Below, piece after piece: positions 48,808 to 57,354 of a stretch of 64,000 nt of DNA. The stretch is taken from NCBI RefSeq assembly GCF_003474385.1, contig NZ_QUCY01000016.1, positions 1-64,000 on the forward strand, written 5' to 3'. The notes under the pieces are model-generated. The model ran no database searches, had not been told where the DNA came from, and worked only from the letters and a program-made list of their open reading frames with translations. Origin of the DNA: Senegalimassilia sp003474385. GTDB taxonomy: Bacteria; Actinomycetota; Coriobacteriia; Coriobacteriales; Eggerthellaceae. The position numbers and the translations under genes were made by a program. The first letter of the stretch is position 1. Each line of letters starts with the position of its first letter.

Positions 48808-49863
48808 ATGAAGAACATCAACGAGATCATCGCAGACGTAGCCGAACCCCCGAAAACCTTCGAAGGCTATCTGATGGCCTATGCCGATCAGGTAGGGGAT
48901 CTGGTGAACACCTACCTTCCCGCGGGAACGCACCCCGACATGGATCGTTACCTGTACGCGCCGCTGAAGCGGTATAGCGAAAACGGCGGCAAGCGCCATC
49001 GCCCGCTCATCTGCTTCGCCGCATGCCTAGCCGTAGGCGGCGACATGCGCCTGGCCACCAGCGCGGCGGCGGCTATCGAGCATTTCCATACCGCAGCCCT
49101 CATCCATGATGATATCGCCGATGAGGCGGAGCTTCGCCGCGGCGAGCCGTGCATGCACTGCACGGAGGGCATCGGCCTTGCCATCAATGCTGGCGACCTG
49201 GCTCTGTCCCTGGTGAACGGCACGGTTGTGGAAGACCCCGATCTTGACGATCATACGAAGGTGCGCGTTATCTCCGAGCTCATCGAGATGACGCGTCGCA
49301 CCATAGAGGGGCAGGCTCTCGACATCGGATGGGCGCGCGATGGCCGCTACGACATCGCTCCCGAGGACTACCTGGTCATGGCCACGCATAAAACCGCCCA
49401 CTACTCCGGCGCGGTGCCGCTGGCCGTGGGCGCCATCATCGGCGGTGGCACGGCCGAGGAGGTGGAGGCCCTGCGCAGCTATGGCCTTGATACGGGCTTG
49501 GCGTTCCAGATCCAGGACGACCTGCTCAACCTCATCGGCAGCGAGGAGTCCACGAAGAAGGACTTCCGCAGCGACATTACCGAGGGCAAGCGCACGCTGG
49601 TGGTGGTGCACGCCCTGGCAAACGCCGCCCCTGAGGCGCGCGAACGCCTTATCCAGATCTTGTCCGCCAAGGAGAAGGACCCGGCGGTGCTCGCCGAGGC
49701 GGTCGACATCATGCAGGCCACGGGCAGCGTCGAGTATGCGCGCGCTTACGCCGAGAACCTGACCAACACCGCGAAGGGCCGCTTGGTGGAAAAGGTGGGG
49801 CCGTCCCTGTCGCGCGATCTGCTGATCTCCATGGCCGATTGGTTTGTGAACCGACTGAAGTAG
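48808..49863 (+). CDS. Polyprenyl diphosphate synthase (E-type)
   Basis: 351 residues of the trans-isoprenyl diphosphate synthase family, which chains isopentenyl units to give lipid precursors for quinones or cell-wall carriers. First aspartate motif DDIADEAELRRG with the GGKRHRP substrate loop upstream; second motif QIQDDLLNLIG, where the last Asp of DDxxD is Asn. GTEESTKKDFRSDITEGKR-like block present (GSEESTKKDFRSDITEGK). Chain length (FPP, GGPP or longer) cannot be read safely. The ribosome binding site is weak; the frame is open to 48709. It is followed after 9 bases by a peptidoglycan-binding-domain gene. Confidence 0.88.
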   Translation: MKNINEIIADVAEPPKTFEGYLMAYADQVGDLVNTYLPAGTHPDMDRYLYAPLKRYSENGGKRHRPLICFAACLAVGGDMRLATSAAAAIEHFHTAALIHDDIADEAELRRGEPCMHCTEGIGLAINAGDLALSLVNGTVVEDPDLDDHTKVRVISELIEMTRRTIEGQALDIGWARDGRYDIAPEDYLVMATHKTAHYSGAVPLAVGAIIGGGTAEEVEALRSYGLDTGLAFQIQDDLLNLIGSEESTKKDFRSDITEGKRTLVVVHALANAAPEARERLIQILSAKEKDPAVLAEAVDIMQATGSVEYARAYAENLTNTAKGRLVEKVGPSLSRDLLISMADWFVNRLK

Positions 49864-49872
49864 GTGGGTGCA

Positions 49873-50772
49873 ATGGAAACCATTAAACTCAACGATTCCG
49901 GTGCTGCCGTCGAGGACGTGCAGCACCGTCTCTCCCGCATCGGGCTTCTGGACGAGGCCTGCATCGACGGCCTGTTCGGGCCCGAAACGGCGAAGGCCGT
50001 CGCCTCCTTCCGTTCCCAAGCACAGCTCGAGTGCGGCGACGAGGTGGACGAGAAAACCTGGGCTGCCCTGGTGGATGCGTCGTTTTGCCTGGGCGACCGC
50101 ACGCTGTACCTGCGCATGCCCCACTTCCACGGTCATGACGTGCAGCAGCTGCAGAAGGCGCTTTCCGCGCTCGGCTTCGCCTGTGGCGACATTGACGGCA
50201 TTTTCGGCGCGTTCACCGAGCTTGCCCTGCGCAAATTCCAGACGAACCTGGGCCTGCCCACCGACGGCATAGCCGGCGCTTACACGTATGCCGCCATCCG
50301 CAACCTTCATCATTCCTGGGAGGGCAAGGAGGCCGTGCGCAGCTCCTCTCATCTGGGCTTCGCACGCGCAGCCGGCGTGCTGGAGCGCAACGCGCTGTGC
50401 TTATTCGGCACGCAGGAGTTCACGCGCAGCGTGGCCTCGCGCATGAGCAACCTGGCGCTTGCCACCAATCCCGCATCGAAGATCGTCAGCGCCGATAACC
50501 TGCTTGTGGCGCCCGATGAGCAGATGCTGCTCGTGCACATCGTGCTGCCCGAGGAGCAGACGGGCAACGCTCCTCGCGTGGGGTTCGCCCCTGAGGAGAC
50601 GCTGTCCATGCGTCTGGAATCGGCGCTTGAAGCGGCCATGCGGGCCGACCCGGCGCGCATCGCCGTCGAGCTTCCCGGCAGCATGTGGGAGGACGCCGGC
50701 GTGGGCCGTTCTGCCCAGCATTTCGCCATCACGCTGCTCGACGCGCTGTGCACGGCGCTCGCGAAGCGCTAA
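49873..50772 (+). CDS. Protein with two peptidoglycan-binding-1 domains
   Basis: 299 residues. Two PG_binding_1 repeats: about 5-65 (LNDSGAAVEDVQHRLSRIGL, IDGLFGPETAKAVASFR) and about 80-145 (MPHFHGHDVQQLQKALSALG, DIDGIFGAFTELALRKFQ). The C-terminal 150 residues resemble the amidase_3 (N-acetylmuramoyl-L-alanine amidase) fold loosely, as in mycobacterial CwlM, but the zinc ligands are not evident. There is no signal peptide, so it may be a cytoplasmic regulator like CwlM. It lies right after the prenyl synthase gene. ATG 49873 or GTG 49864 could start it. Confidence 0.72.
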   Translation: METIKLNDSGAAVEDVQHRLSRIGLLDEACIDGLFGPETAKAVASFRSQAQLECGDEVDEKTWAALVDASFCLGDRTLYLRMPHFHGHDVQQLQKALSALGFACGDIDGIFGAFTELALRKFQTNLGLPTDGIAGAYTYAAIRNLHHSWEGKEAVRSSSHLGFARAAGVLERNALCLFGTQEFTRSVASRMSNLALATNPASKIVSADNLLVAPDEQMLLVHIVLPEEQTGNAPRVGFAPEETLSMRLESALEAAMRADPARIAVELPGSMWEDAGVGRSAQHFAITLLDALCTALAKR

Positions 50773-50802
50773 CGGCGGCTAGCGAAAAGAAGCATTGCCA
50801 GC

Positions 50803-50828
50803 GGGCGGTCCTCGGGGCCGCCCTCTTT
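50803..50828 (+). terminator. Terminator after the PG-binding-domain gene
   Basis: GGGCGG (50803-50808) pairs with CCGCCC (50818-50823), followed by TCTTTGC. Confidence 0.6.
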
Positions 50829-51060
50829 GCATGCTGCGCAGGGCAGGGTTATCGGGTCTGCAGCCCTAAGGGCGCGGTAACGGCCTTGCTGTAAGCTGCG
50901 GGTGCGATGCCTCCCCTGGCTTCGCTCGCCAGATGTTCCGCACGTGCTGCTTTGCATCAGGACGGCAACGGTTTGCCCAAAGCGGCTGGGCGTTGCGTAT
51001 ACTGGGGATATCGAAGCGGGGTCCGAACGCGGCCCTTGCAACCAAGAGAAAGGTCCGTTC

Positions 51061-51591
51061 ATGACCGAGCATAACGATAACCCCATCACGCAGCCCGAGC
51101 AGCCGGCTTCCCCGCAGGCGCCCGCCCAGCAGCAGGCGTCAGCTCAGTCTGCCGATAGGACGCAAGGCCCTGCTGCGGCCTCCCAGGTCCCGCCGGCACA
51201 GCCGCAAGACGCTCCCGGTGCCTCCCAGGTGCCTCCGGCCCAGCCTGAGCAGCCGTATGCGCAGGCCCAGCAACAGCAGCCCTACGCACAGCCTACGTAT
51301 GCGCAGCCGGTGTATCCTCCGGCGCCGCTCATGAAGCTGTCGGGCGGCATGAAGTTCGCCTGGTTCGTCATCGGCGCCTTGGTGGGCATCCCGGGCATTT
51401 TGCTTGCCTGGGTATGCAATGCCGATAAATACCCCCAGGTGAAAAACGACGCCGTGAAATTCTCCGCTATCGGCTTCGCCGTGTGGATGCTTGCCGGCAT
51501 CATCTTCACCATGATGATAGGCGGCATGCTCGCCGCGTTCGTGGCCGCTTGCGATCCCGGATTCTACGGCACCTACGGTGGAACCTGGTAA
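51061..51591 (+). CDS. Pro/Gln-rich membrane protein
   Basis: 176 residues. Residues 1-95 are Pro/Gln/Ala-rich with SQVPPAQPQ-type repeats and a Tyr-Ala-Gln run, probably disordered and cytoplasmic. Two membrane spans follow (about 102-122 and 140-163), joined by a CNADKYPQVKNDAVKFSA loop. This layout is common in small actinobacterial membrane proteins of unknown role. AGAGAAAGG precedes ATG 51061 and TATACT (50998-51003) may be its -10. A strong terminator follows at 51723-51745. Confidence 0.62.
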   Translation: MTEHNDNPITQPEQPASPQAPAQQQASAQSADRTQGPAAASQVPPAQPQDAPGASQVPPAQPEQPYAQAQQQQPYAQPTYAQPVYPPAPLMKLSGGMKFAWFVIGALVGIPGILLAWVCNADKYPQVKNDAVKFSAIGFAVWMLAGIIFTMMIGGMLAAFVAACDPGFYGTYGGTW

Positions 51592-51722
51592 CATCGGGCT
51601 TCATGGTGCAGGGCGGCTTCGGACGCCACGCGCGACGGTCGCCGTATGAGCCTTCGTTGGGCGTGATTGTGGCAACCGCTAAGCATGTCTTGCGTTAGCG
51701 AACGTAAACAATATGTTACGAA

Positions 51723-51754
51723 GAAGAGCCCCGACGGGGCTCTTCCGTATTTTC
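51723..51754 (+). terminator. Terminator before leuC
   Basis: GAAGAGCCCCG (51723-51733) pairs with CGGGGCTCTTC (51735-51745), with a tight loop formed by opening the inner pairs, followed by CGTATTTTC. Confidence 0.8.
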
Positions 51755-51766
51755 GAGAAACGCCGG

Positions 51767-51775
51767 TGGTACAAT
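51767..51775 (+). promoter_or_regulatory. Extended -10 element of leuCD
   Basis: TGGTACAAT lies 63 bases ahead of leuC. No clear -35. No leader peptide rich in leucine codons or T-box was found in the short leader. Confidence 0.45.
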
Positions 51776-51837
51776 CAACCAGTTTTACAAAATGCCCGGT
51801 ATACGGGCAAGCGAGGCTGTAAATCGAAGGAGCGAAC

Positions 51838-53109
51838 ATGGCACGTCCCATGACCATGGCCGAGAAGATCTTGGCCGCACATGCGGGGCTTGACGAAGTC
51901 GAGCCGGGGCAGTTGATCGAGTGCAATCTCGATCTGGTGCTTTCCAACGACATCACGTCGCCTATCGCCATTAAGAATTTCAAGCAAATCGGCGTGGAGA
52001 AGGTGTTCGATCCCACCAAGATCGCCCTGGTTCCCGATCACTACGTTCCGAACAAGGACATCAAAAGCGCCGAGCAGGCCAAGCAGGTGCGCGATTTCGC
52101 CCGTGAGCAGGGCATCACGCATTACTACGAGGTCGGTTGCATGGGCGTCGAGCACGCGCTGCTGCCCGAGCAGGGCGTCGTGGGCGCGGGCGATCTGATT
52201 ATCGGTGCCGATTCCCATACCTGCACCTATGGCGCCCTCGGCGCATTCTCCACCGGCGTTGGCTCCACCGACGCCGCCGTGGGCTATGCCACGGGCAAGG
52301 CGTGGTTCAAGGTGCCCGAAAGCCTGCTGTTCAAGATCGACGGCCAGCTTGCCCCCGGCGTCACCGGCAAGGACGTCATCCTGTACATCATCGGCATGAT
52401 CGGCGTTGACGGCGCGCTGTACAAGGCCATGGAGTTCACGGGTGGCGCTATCCGCACCATGTCCATGGACCAGCGCCTTTCCATCTCCAACATGGCCATC
52501 GAGGCCGGCGGCAAGGCGGGCCTTATCGAGGTGGATGACATCACGCGCGCCTACATGGACGGCCGCACCGAGCGCCCCTATACCGAATACCACTCCGACC
52601 CCGATGCCGTGTACGCTCATGTATACGAGATCGACGCCGCCGATATCCCGGCTACCGTGGCGTGGCCGCATCTGCCGTCCAACACGCGCCCGGCGGCCGA
52701 ATCCCGTGACGTGAAGATCGATCAGGCGGTTATCGGCAGCTGCACCAACGGCCGCTTGGAGGACATGCGCCAGGCAGCCGACGTGCTGCGCGGCCGCAAG
52801 GTGCACCCCGACGTGCGCTGCATCGTCATCCCGGCAACGCAGGCCGTGTATAAGCAGTGCATCGCCGAGGGCCTGATGGACGTGTTCCTTGACGCCAACT
52901 GCGCCGTTTCCACGCCCACGTGCGGCCCGTGCCTGGGCGGTTACATGGGCATCCTGGCCGCTGGCGAGCGCTGCGTTTCCACTTCGAACCGCAACTTCGT
53001 CGGCCGCATGGGCGACCCCACGTCCGAGGTGTATCTGGCAAGCCCGGCGGTTGCCGCGGCTAGCGCCGTGCTCGGCCACATAGGCCTGCCCGAGGATATT
53101 GCGGAATAA
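51838..53109 (+). CDS. leuC: 3-isopropylmalate dehydratase, large subunit
   Basis: Aconitase-family Fe-S enzyme that isomerises 2- to 3-isopropylmalate in leucine synthesis, with LeuD. 423 residues, the shorter type close to archaeal and homoaconitase large subunits. Cluster ligands in SCTNGRLED and TCGPCLGG; substrate/cluster blocks EVGCMGVEHALLPE, GADSHTCTYGALGAF and STSNRNFVGRMGDP. Start ATG 51838 follows GAAGGAG. leuD is 22 bases downstream. Confidence 0.94.
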   Translation: MARPMTMAEKILAAHAGLDEVEPGQLIECNLDLVLSNDITSPIAIKNFKQIGVEKVFDPTKIALVPDHYVPNKDIKSAEQAKQVRDFAREQGITHYYEVGCMGVEHALLPEQGVVGAGDLIIGADSHTCTYGALGAFSTGVGSTDAAVGYATGKAWFKVPESLLFKIDGQLAPGVTGKDVILYIIGMIGVDGALYKAMEFTGGAIRTMSMDQRLSISNMAIEAGGKAGLIEVDDITRAYMDGRTERPYTEYHSDPDAVYAHVYEIDAADIPATVAWPHLPSNTRPAAESRDVKIDQAVIGSCTNGRLEDMRQAADVLRGRKVHPDVRCIVIPATQAVYKQCIAEGLMDVFLDANCAVSTPTCGPCLGGYMGILAAGERCVSTSNRNFVGRMGDPTSEVYLASPAVAAASAVLGHIGLPEDIAE

Positions 53110-53131
53110 CGGATAAGGGAAGGAACCTATT

Positions 53132-53629
53132 ATGCATTTCAAGGGTACCGCGCATCGTTACGGCCGCGACATCGACACCGACGTCATCATTCCGGCCCGT
53201 TACCTCAACTCCTCCGATCCCGAGTGGCTGGCAGCGCACTGCTTGGAGGATCTGGACAAGGACTTCGTGAAGAAGGTGCACAAGGGCGACATCATCGTGG
53301 CAGAGGAGAACTTCGGCTGCGGCTCGTCGCGCGAGCATGCGCCCATCGCCATCAAGGCTGCGGGCGTGGACGTGGTCATCGCCAAGTCCTTTGCGCGCAT
53401 CTTCTACCGCAACTCCATCAACACCGGCCTGGCCATCATGGAATGCCCCGAGGCGGTGGACGCTATCAAGCAGGGCGATGTGGTGGACGTGGACGCCGAT
53501 GCCGGCGTCATCACCAATACCACCACCGGCGAAACGTTCAAGGCCCAGCCGTTCCCGCCGTTCATCCGCGAGATCATCGAGGAAGGCGGCTTGATCAACC
53601 GCACCCGCAAGGTGCTCGGCATCGAATAG
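53132..53629 (+). CDS. leuD: 3-isopropylmalate dehydratase, small subunit
   Basis: 165 residues, the aconitase swivel domain that completes the active site with LeuC. DTDVIIPARYLNSSDPE, ENFGCGSSREHAPIAIKAAG and SFARIFYRNSINTGL are diagnostic. Start follows GGAAGGAACC. leuB is not next; it lies 1.9 kb on, beyond an opposing gene. Confidence 0.95.
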   Translation: MHFKGTAHRYGRDIDTDVIIPARYLNSSDPEWLAAHCLEDLDKDFVKKVHKGDIIVAEENFGCGSSREHAPIAIKAAGVDVVIAKSFARIFYRNSINTGLAIMECPEAVDAIKQGDVVDVDADAGVITNTTTGETFKAQPFPPFIREIIEEGGLINRTRKVLGIE

Positions 53630-53647
53630 CCGTTAGCGGCGCCGATT

Positions 53648-53736
53648 CGTGAACAGGGGACGGAGGTGCATGTTCACAGCTGACCTCCACGGTGCAGAAG
53701 GACGCTCGTGAACGCACGCCCCGTCCCCTGTTCACG
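53648..53736. repeat. REP-like palindromic element
   Basis: Arms CGTGAACAGGGGACGG (53648-53663) and its perfect complement (53721-53736) are 16 bp, with inner partly symmetric parts (GTGCATGTTCAC and GTGAACGCAC). A 22-base part of the left arm recurs at 61769-61790, and the right half recurs in altered form at 53821-53852. Dispersed intergenic palindromes of this sort resemble REP elements linked to RAYT transposases; no such transposase is in the window. Confidence 0.65.
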
Positions 53737-53764
53737 TCCAGGGGGCAGGGTATCGACCGCAACA

Positions 53765-53801
53765 GGAAAGAGGGCGGCTTGCATTCGGCAAGCCGCCCTC
53801 T
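53765..53801 (-). terminator. Terminator of the zinc-ribbon gene
   Basis: A perfect 14-bp stem (53769-53782 with 53788-53801, arm AGAGGGCGGCTTGC) with a five-base loop. On the minus strand it leads into TTCCTGTTG. It also could stop leuD transcripts from the other side. Confidence 0.65.
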
Positions 53802-53820
53802 TGCATCCGGGGCAGGCAGT

Positions 53821-53852
53821 GCTCGTGAACGCACCCATGTCCCTTGTTCACA
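53821..53852. repeat. Degenerate half copy of the REP-like element
   Basis: GCTCGTGAACGCAC (53821-53834) is identical to 53704-53717 in the full element, and the following CCATGTCCCTTGTTCAC is a diverged version of its right arm. Confidence 0.55.
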
Positions 53853-53882
53853 TGCTTTCGCCCATCGCGGCGCCGTGCTTGC

Positions 53883-55220
53883 CTAATCCCCGAACAGCAT
53901 GCTGAGCAGGCCTTTGCGGCGCGGTTTCTCCTCCCGGTACGACGCTTCGCCGGCCGTTGCCGTTTGGACGGCGCCATCGTTGCCGCCGATGCGGACGATC
54001 TTGTACAGAAACGGCGATTTCGCGTACTTCACCTCGATGGGCGTTACGTGCACGGTGCTCTCGGCGGACAGATGAAGGCCCGGGTTGAGCGGTGCCTGCA
54101 CGTGGATCTCCTTTTTCTCGCTGAACGCCACGGCGGCGGCGCGGCCGGTCTGCCCGTTCACGGCTATGCGCACTTGCTCGCCATCGCGTCTGTCCGAGGC
54201 GGGTCGATCGACGTAATAGATGGGCACGAGCATCAGCCCGGAAGCGTGTTTACGCACGCTGCGGGCCCATTGGCGCATGCTCTTCTTGCTGTATCCGAAC
54301 GCCTTCTCGGCATCGTTTCCCGCAAGCGAATACGTCAACTTGTCGATGACGGCGCTCTTCTTCAGCAGACCTTCGGCGGCTATGACGCGGAAGTCGCCTT
54401 CCTGCATAGCGGGGTCGAACGGGGCTGTCGCCGAGAAATCCCATGGTTCGAGCAAGCCCATGAGCGGAATGTCGACGAAATAGGTCTTCGGCCACGCCCA
54501 GTCGAGCACCTCGAAGTACACGAGAGACTCTTTGCCCGGTATCTTCCCGGGAAACGATGCCATCATGCGCAGGTCGGCAAGCTCCACGGGCACGTACGTG
54601 AGGGCCATCTGCTCCTCGATGGCCTTGTCCACGTCGTGCCCGGCGAAGGCTTCGGGGTGCTGGCGCACGAGCGCAAGGGCGTTCGCACGCGCCTGCTGTG
54701 CGGAAATACGGCAGGGAAGGGCCTGTTCAGGGATGTGTTCCGCCCCCGTGCCCATGGAAAGGCGCTTGCTGAACGTACCGGGTTTGAGCAAATCGGCAAC
54801 GCCGATCTTGTTGCCGCACGAGGGGCATTCGAACACGCGTTGTGTCGATTTGCCTTCGAAGGCTGCCCCGCAAAACGGGCAGGGGACGCTGACGTGCTCG
54901 GCGTTTTGGAGCTCGTCGGCGGTTGCGGGGTCTTCCCATAGCAGCCGCTCAAGCAGCGACATGTTGCGCCAGTAAGGCTTGTAGTAGGACCAGTCGGAAT
55001 CCTGCGCGGGCTCAAGCTGCGAGACGCGCGTCAGCTTAAGCAGGCCGTCGACCACCTGAAGCGGCTGATGGCGGATGCCCATGGCGGGCGCCGGCTCCGG
55101 TCCGCCTTCGGCCCAGGGCGTGCTCGCTCCGCAATAGGCGCAATCGAAGCTGCGGGTTTGCTGGTGGGAATACATGGGGCCGCCGCAGTTGCGGCATTTG
55201 ATGGCGAAGACCCCTTCCAT
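53883..55220 (-). CDS. Double zinc-ribbon protein of unknown function
   Basis: 445 residues. N-terminal zinc ribbon with C9/C12 (CRNCGG) and C27/C30 (CAYCG); a second with CPFCG and CPSCGN near 111-133. The remainder (about 150-445) has no family I recognise; it is soluble, with beta-rich stretches such as YFVDIPLMGL and VTPIEVKYAKSPFLYKIVRIGG. Some tail residues are Arg/Lys-rich. Zinc ribbons at the N-terminus suggest binding of protein or nucleic acid. ATG 55220 lies seven bases after AAGGAGG; the upstream open frame to 55409 is not convincing. It faces leuD and diverges from leuB. Confidence 0.65.
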   Translation of the reverse strand: MEGVFAIKCRNCGGPMYSHQQTRSFDCAYCGASTPWAEGGPEPAPAMGIRHQPLQVVDGLLKLTRVSQLEPAQDSDWSYYKPYWRNMSLLERLLWEDPATADELQNAEHVSVPCPFCGAAFEGKSTQRVFECPSCGNKIGVADLLKPGTFSKRLSMGTGAEHIPEQALPCRISAQQARANALALVRQHPEAFAGHDVDKAIEEQMALTYVPVELADLRMMASFPGKIPGKESLVYFEVLDWAWPKTYFVDIPLMGLLEPWDFSATAPFDPAMQEGDFRVIAAEGLLKKSAVIDKLTYSLAGNDAEKAFGYSKKSMRQWARSVRKHASGLMLVPIYYVDRPASDRRDGEQVRIAVNGQTGRAAAVAFSEKKEIHVQAPLNPGLHLSAESTVHVTPIEVKYAKSPFLYKIVRIGGNDGAVQTATAGEASYREEKPRRKGLLSMLFGD

Positions 55221-55495
55221 ATAAGGCCTCCTTGAGCGTAGGGGCTGCTGCTTGCGAGTATGTCCGAGCCGCCGTGCCTGCGGCAAGCCCCGCGCGGCCC
55301 AAAAAGCAGCACCTCCGGCAATGGAACGGCCCATTTTGCGAAAACGCTCGGACGACGGTGCCGCCGCTTTGTCGCCAAAGCGCGCATCGTCCTTCGTGAA
55401 CATATCCATGATTCCCGCGGGAACGGGCCCGTGGGAAGCCCTAGTGCGTTACTATGTGAATGTAATCGAATCACTTTTTGAAAGAGGCTCACATC

Positions 55496-56605
<1,110 letters not shown>

Positions 56606-56730
56606 GCACCGACCGGCGGGGAAGTTCCCGCTGCAACAGGTTCACGGGGCCGCGGTGCGGCCCCGTGCGGTAAACTGTTCGTGCGGATCGGCGCCATGCC
56701 GCCGCACCCCTTCGACGAAAGGAACCTCAA

Positions 56731-57096
56731 ATGGCCGATGACTGCCTGTTCTGCAAACTCATCTCCGGGGAGATCCCCACGAACAAGGTGTACGAGGACG
56801 ATATCTGCTTCGCGTTCGACGACATCGAGCCCGAGGCCCCCGTGCACACCCTGCTCGTTCCGAAGAAGCACTACGACGATATGTGCGACGGCATCCCTGC
56901 CGAGGTGCTCGGCCATATGCTGTCCGTGGTGCCGAAGGTCGCCGAGCTCAAGGGCGTGCGCGAGTCCGGCTTCCGCACGGTTATGAACACCGGCCCCGAC
57001 TCCGCTGCAACGGTCAAGCACTTCCACATCCACATCCTGGGCGGCGTGAAGATGGGCCGCTTCACGTTCGAGAACTCTCAGCGCGTGGAGGGCTAG
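56731..57096 (+). CDS. HIT-family nucleotide-binding protein
   Basis: 121 residues of the Hint/HinT branch: CLFCKLISGEIP with a zinc-type C-x-x-C, VPKKHYDD, and the catalytic triad HFHIHILGG (HxHxH) near 98-106. Hint proteins hydrolyse adenosine phosphoramidates or acyl-adenylates. GAAAGGAACC precedes the ATG. A clear terminator follows. Confidence 0.92.
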   Translation: MADDCLFCKLISGEIPTNKVYEDDICFAFDDIEPEAPVHTLLVPKKHYDDMCDGIPAEVLGHMLSVVPKVAELKGVRESGFRTVMNTGPDSAATVKHFHIHILGGVKMGRFTFENSQRVEG

Positions 57097-57131
57097 CGCC
57101 CGCAACTGCAATGCATAGGCTTTGATAGCAG

Positions 57132-57172
57132 AGCGCCGCTTGCCGAAAAAGCAGGCGGCGCTTTCGTTTCGC
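57132..57172 (+). terminator. Terminator of the HIT gene
   Basis: AGCGCCGC...TTGC (57132-57143) pairs with GCAGGCGGCGCT (57151-57162), allowing one bulge, followed by TTCGTTTCG. Confidence 0.65.
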
Positions 57173-57174
57173 TA

Positions 57175-57239
57175 CGGACACTTGGGTTCGGACACTTGGG
57201 TTCGGACACTTGGGGACGTAGCATTAAGTGTCCGGTTCG
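57175..57239. repeat. Tandem 14-base repeat with inverted copy
   Basis: Three head-to-tail copies of CGGACACTTGGGTT (the third ends GGGA) from about 57175 to 57216, followed by CGTAGCATTAAGTGTCCG, whose end is the complement of CGGACACTT. A hairpin forms between the last copy and the inverted one. Confidence 0.6.
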
Positions 57240-57354
57240 CAAGCCCCTTTCGCTACAACGCATCCATCGATGGAGGAAAGCCGTCGACCAGCAGGTCGGC
57301 GGCTTTCCTTATCTCTGGTAAGCTATTCGCCAGTATTTGAAAGGATGGTTCAGC

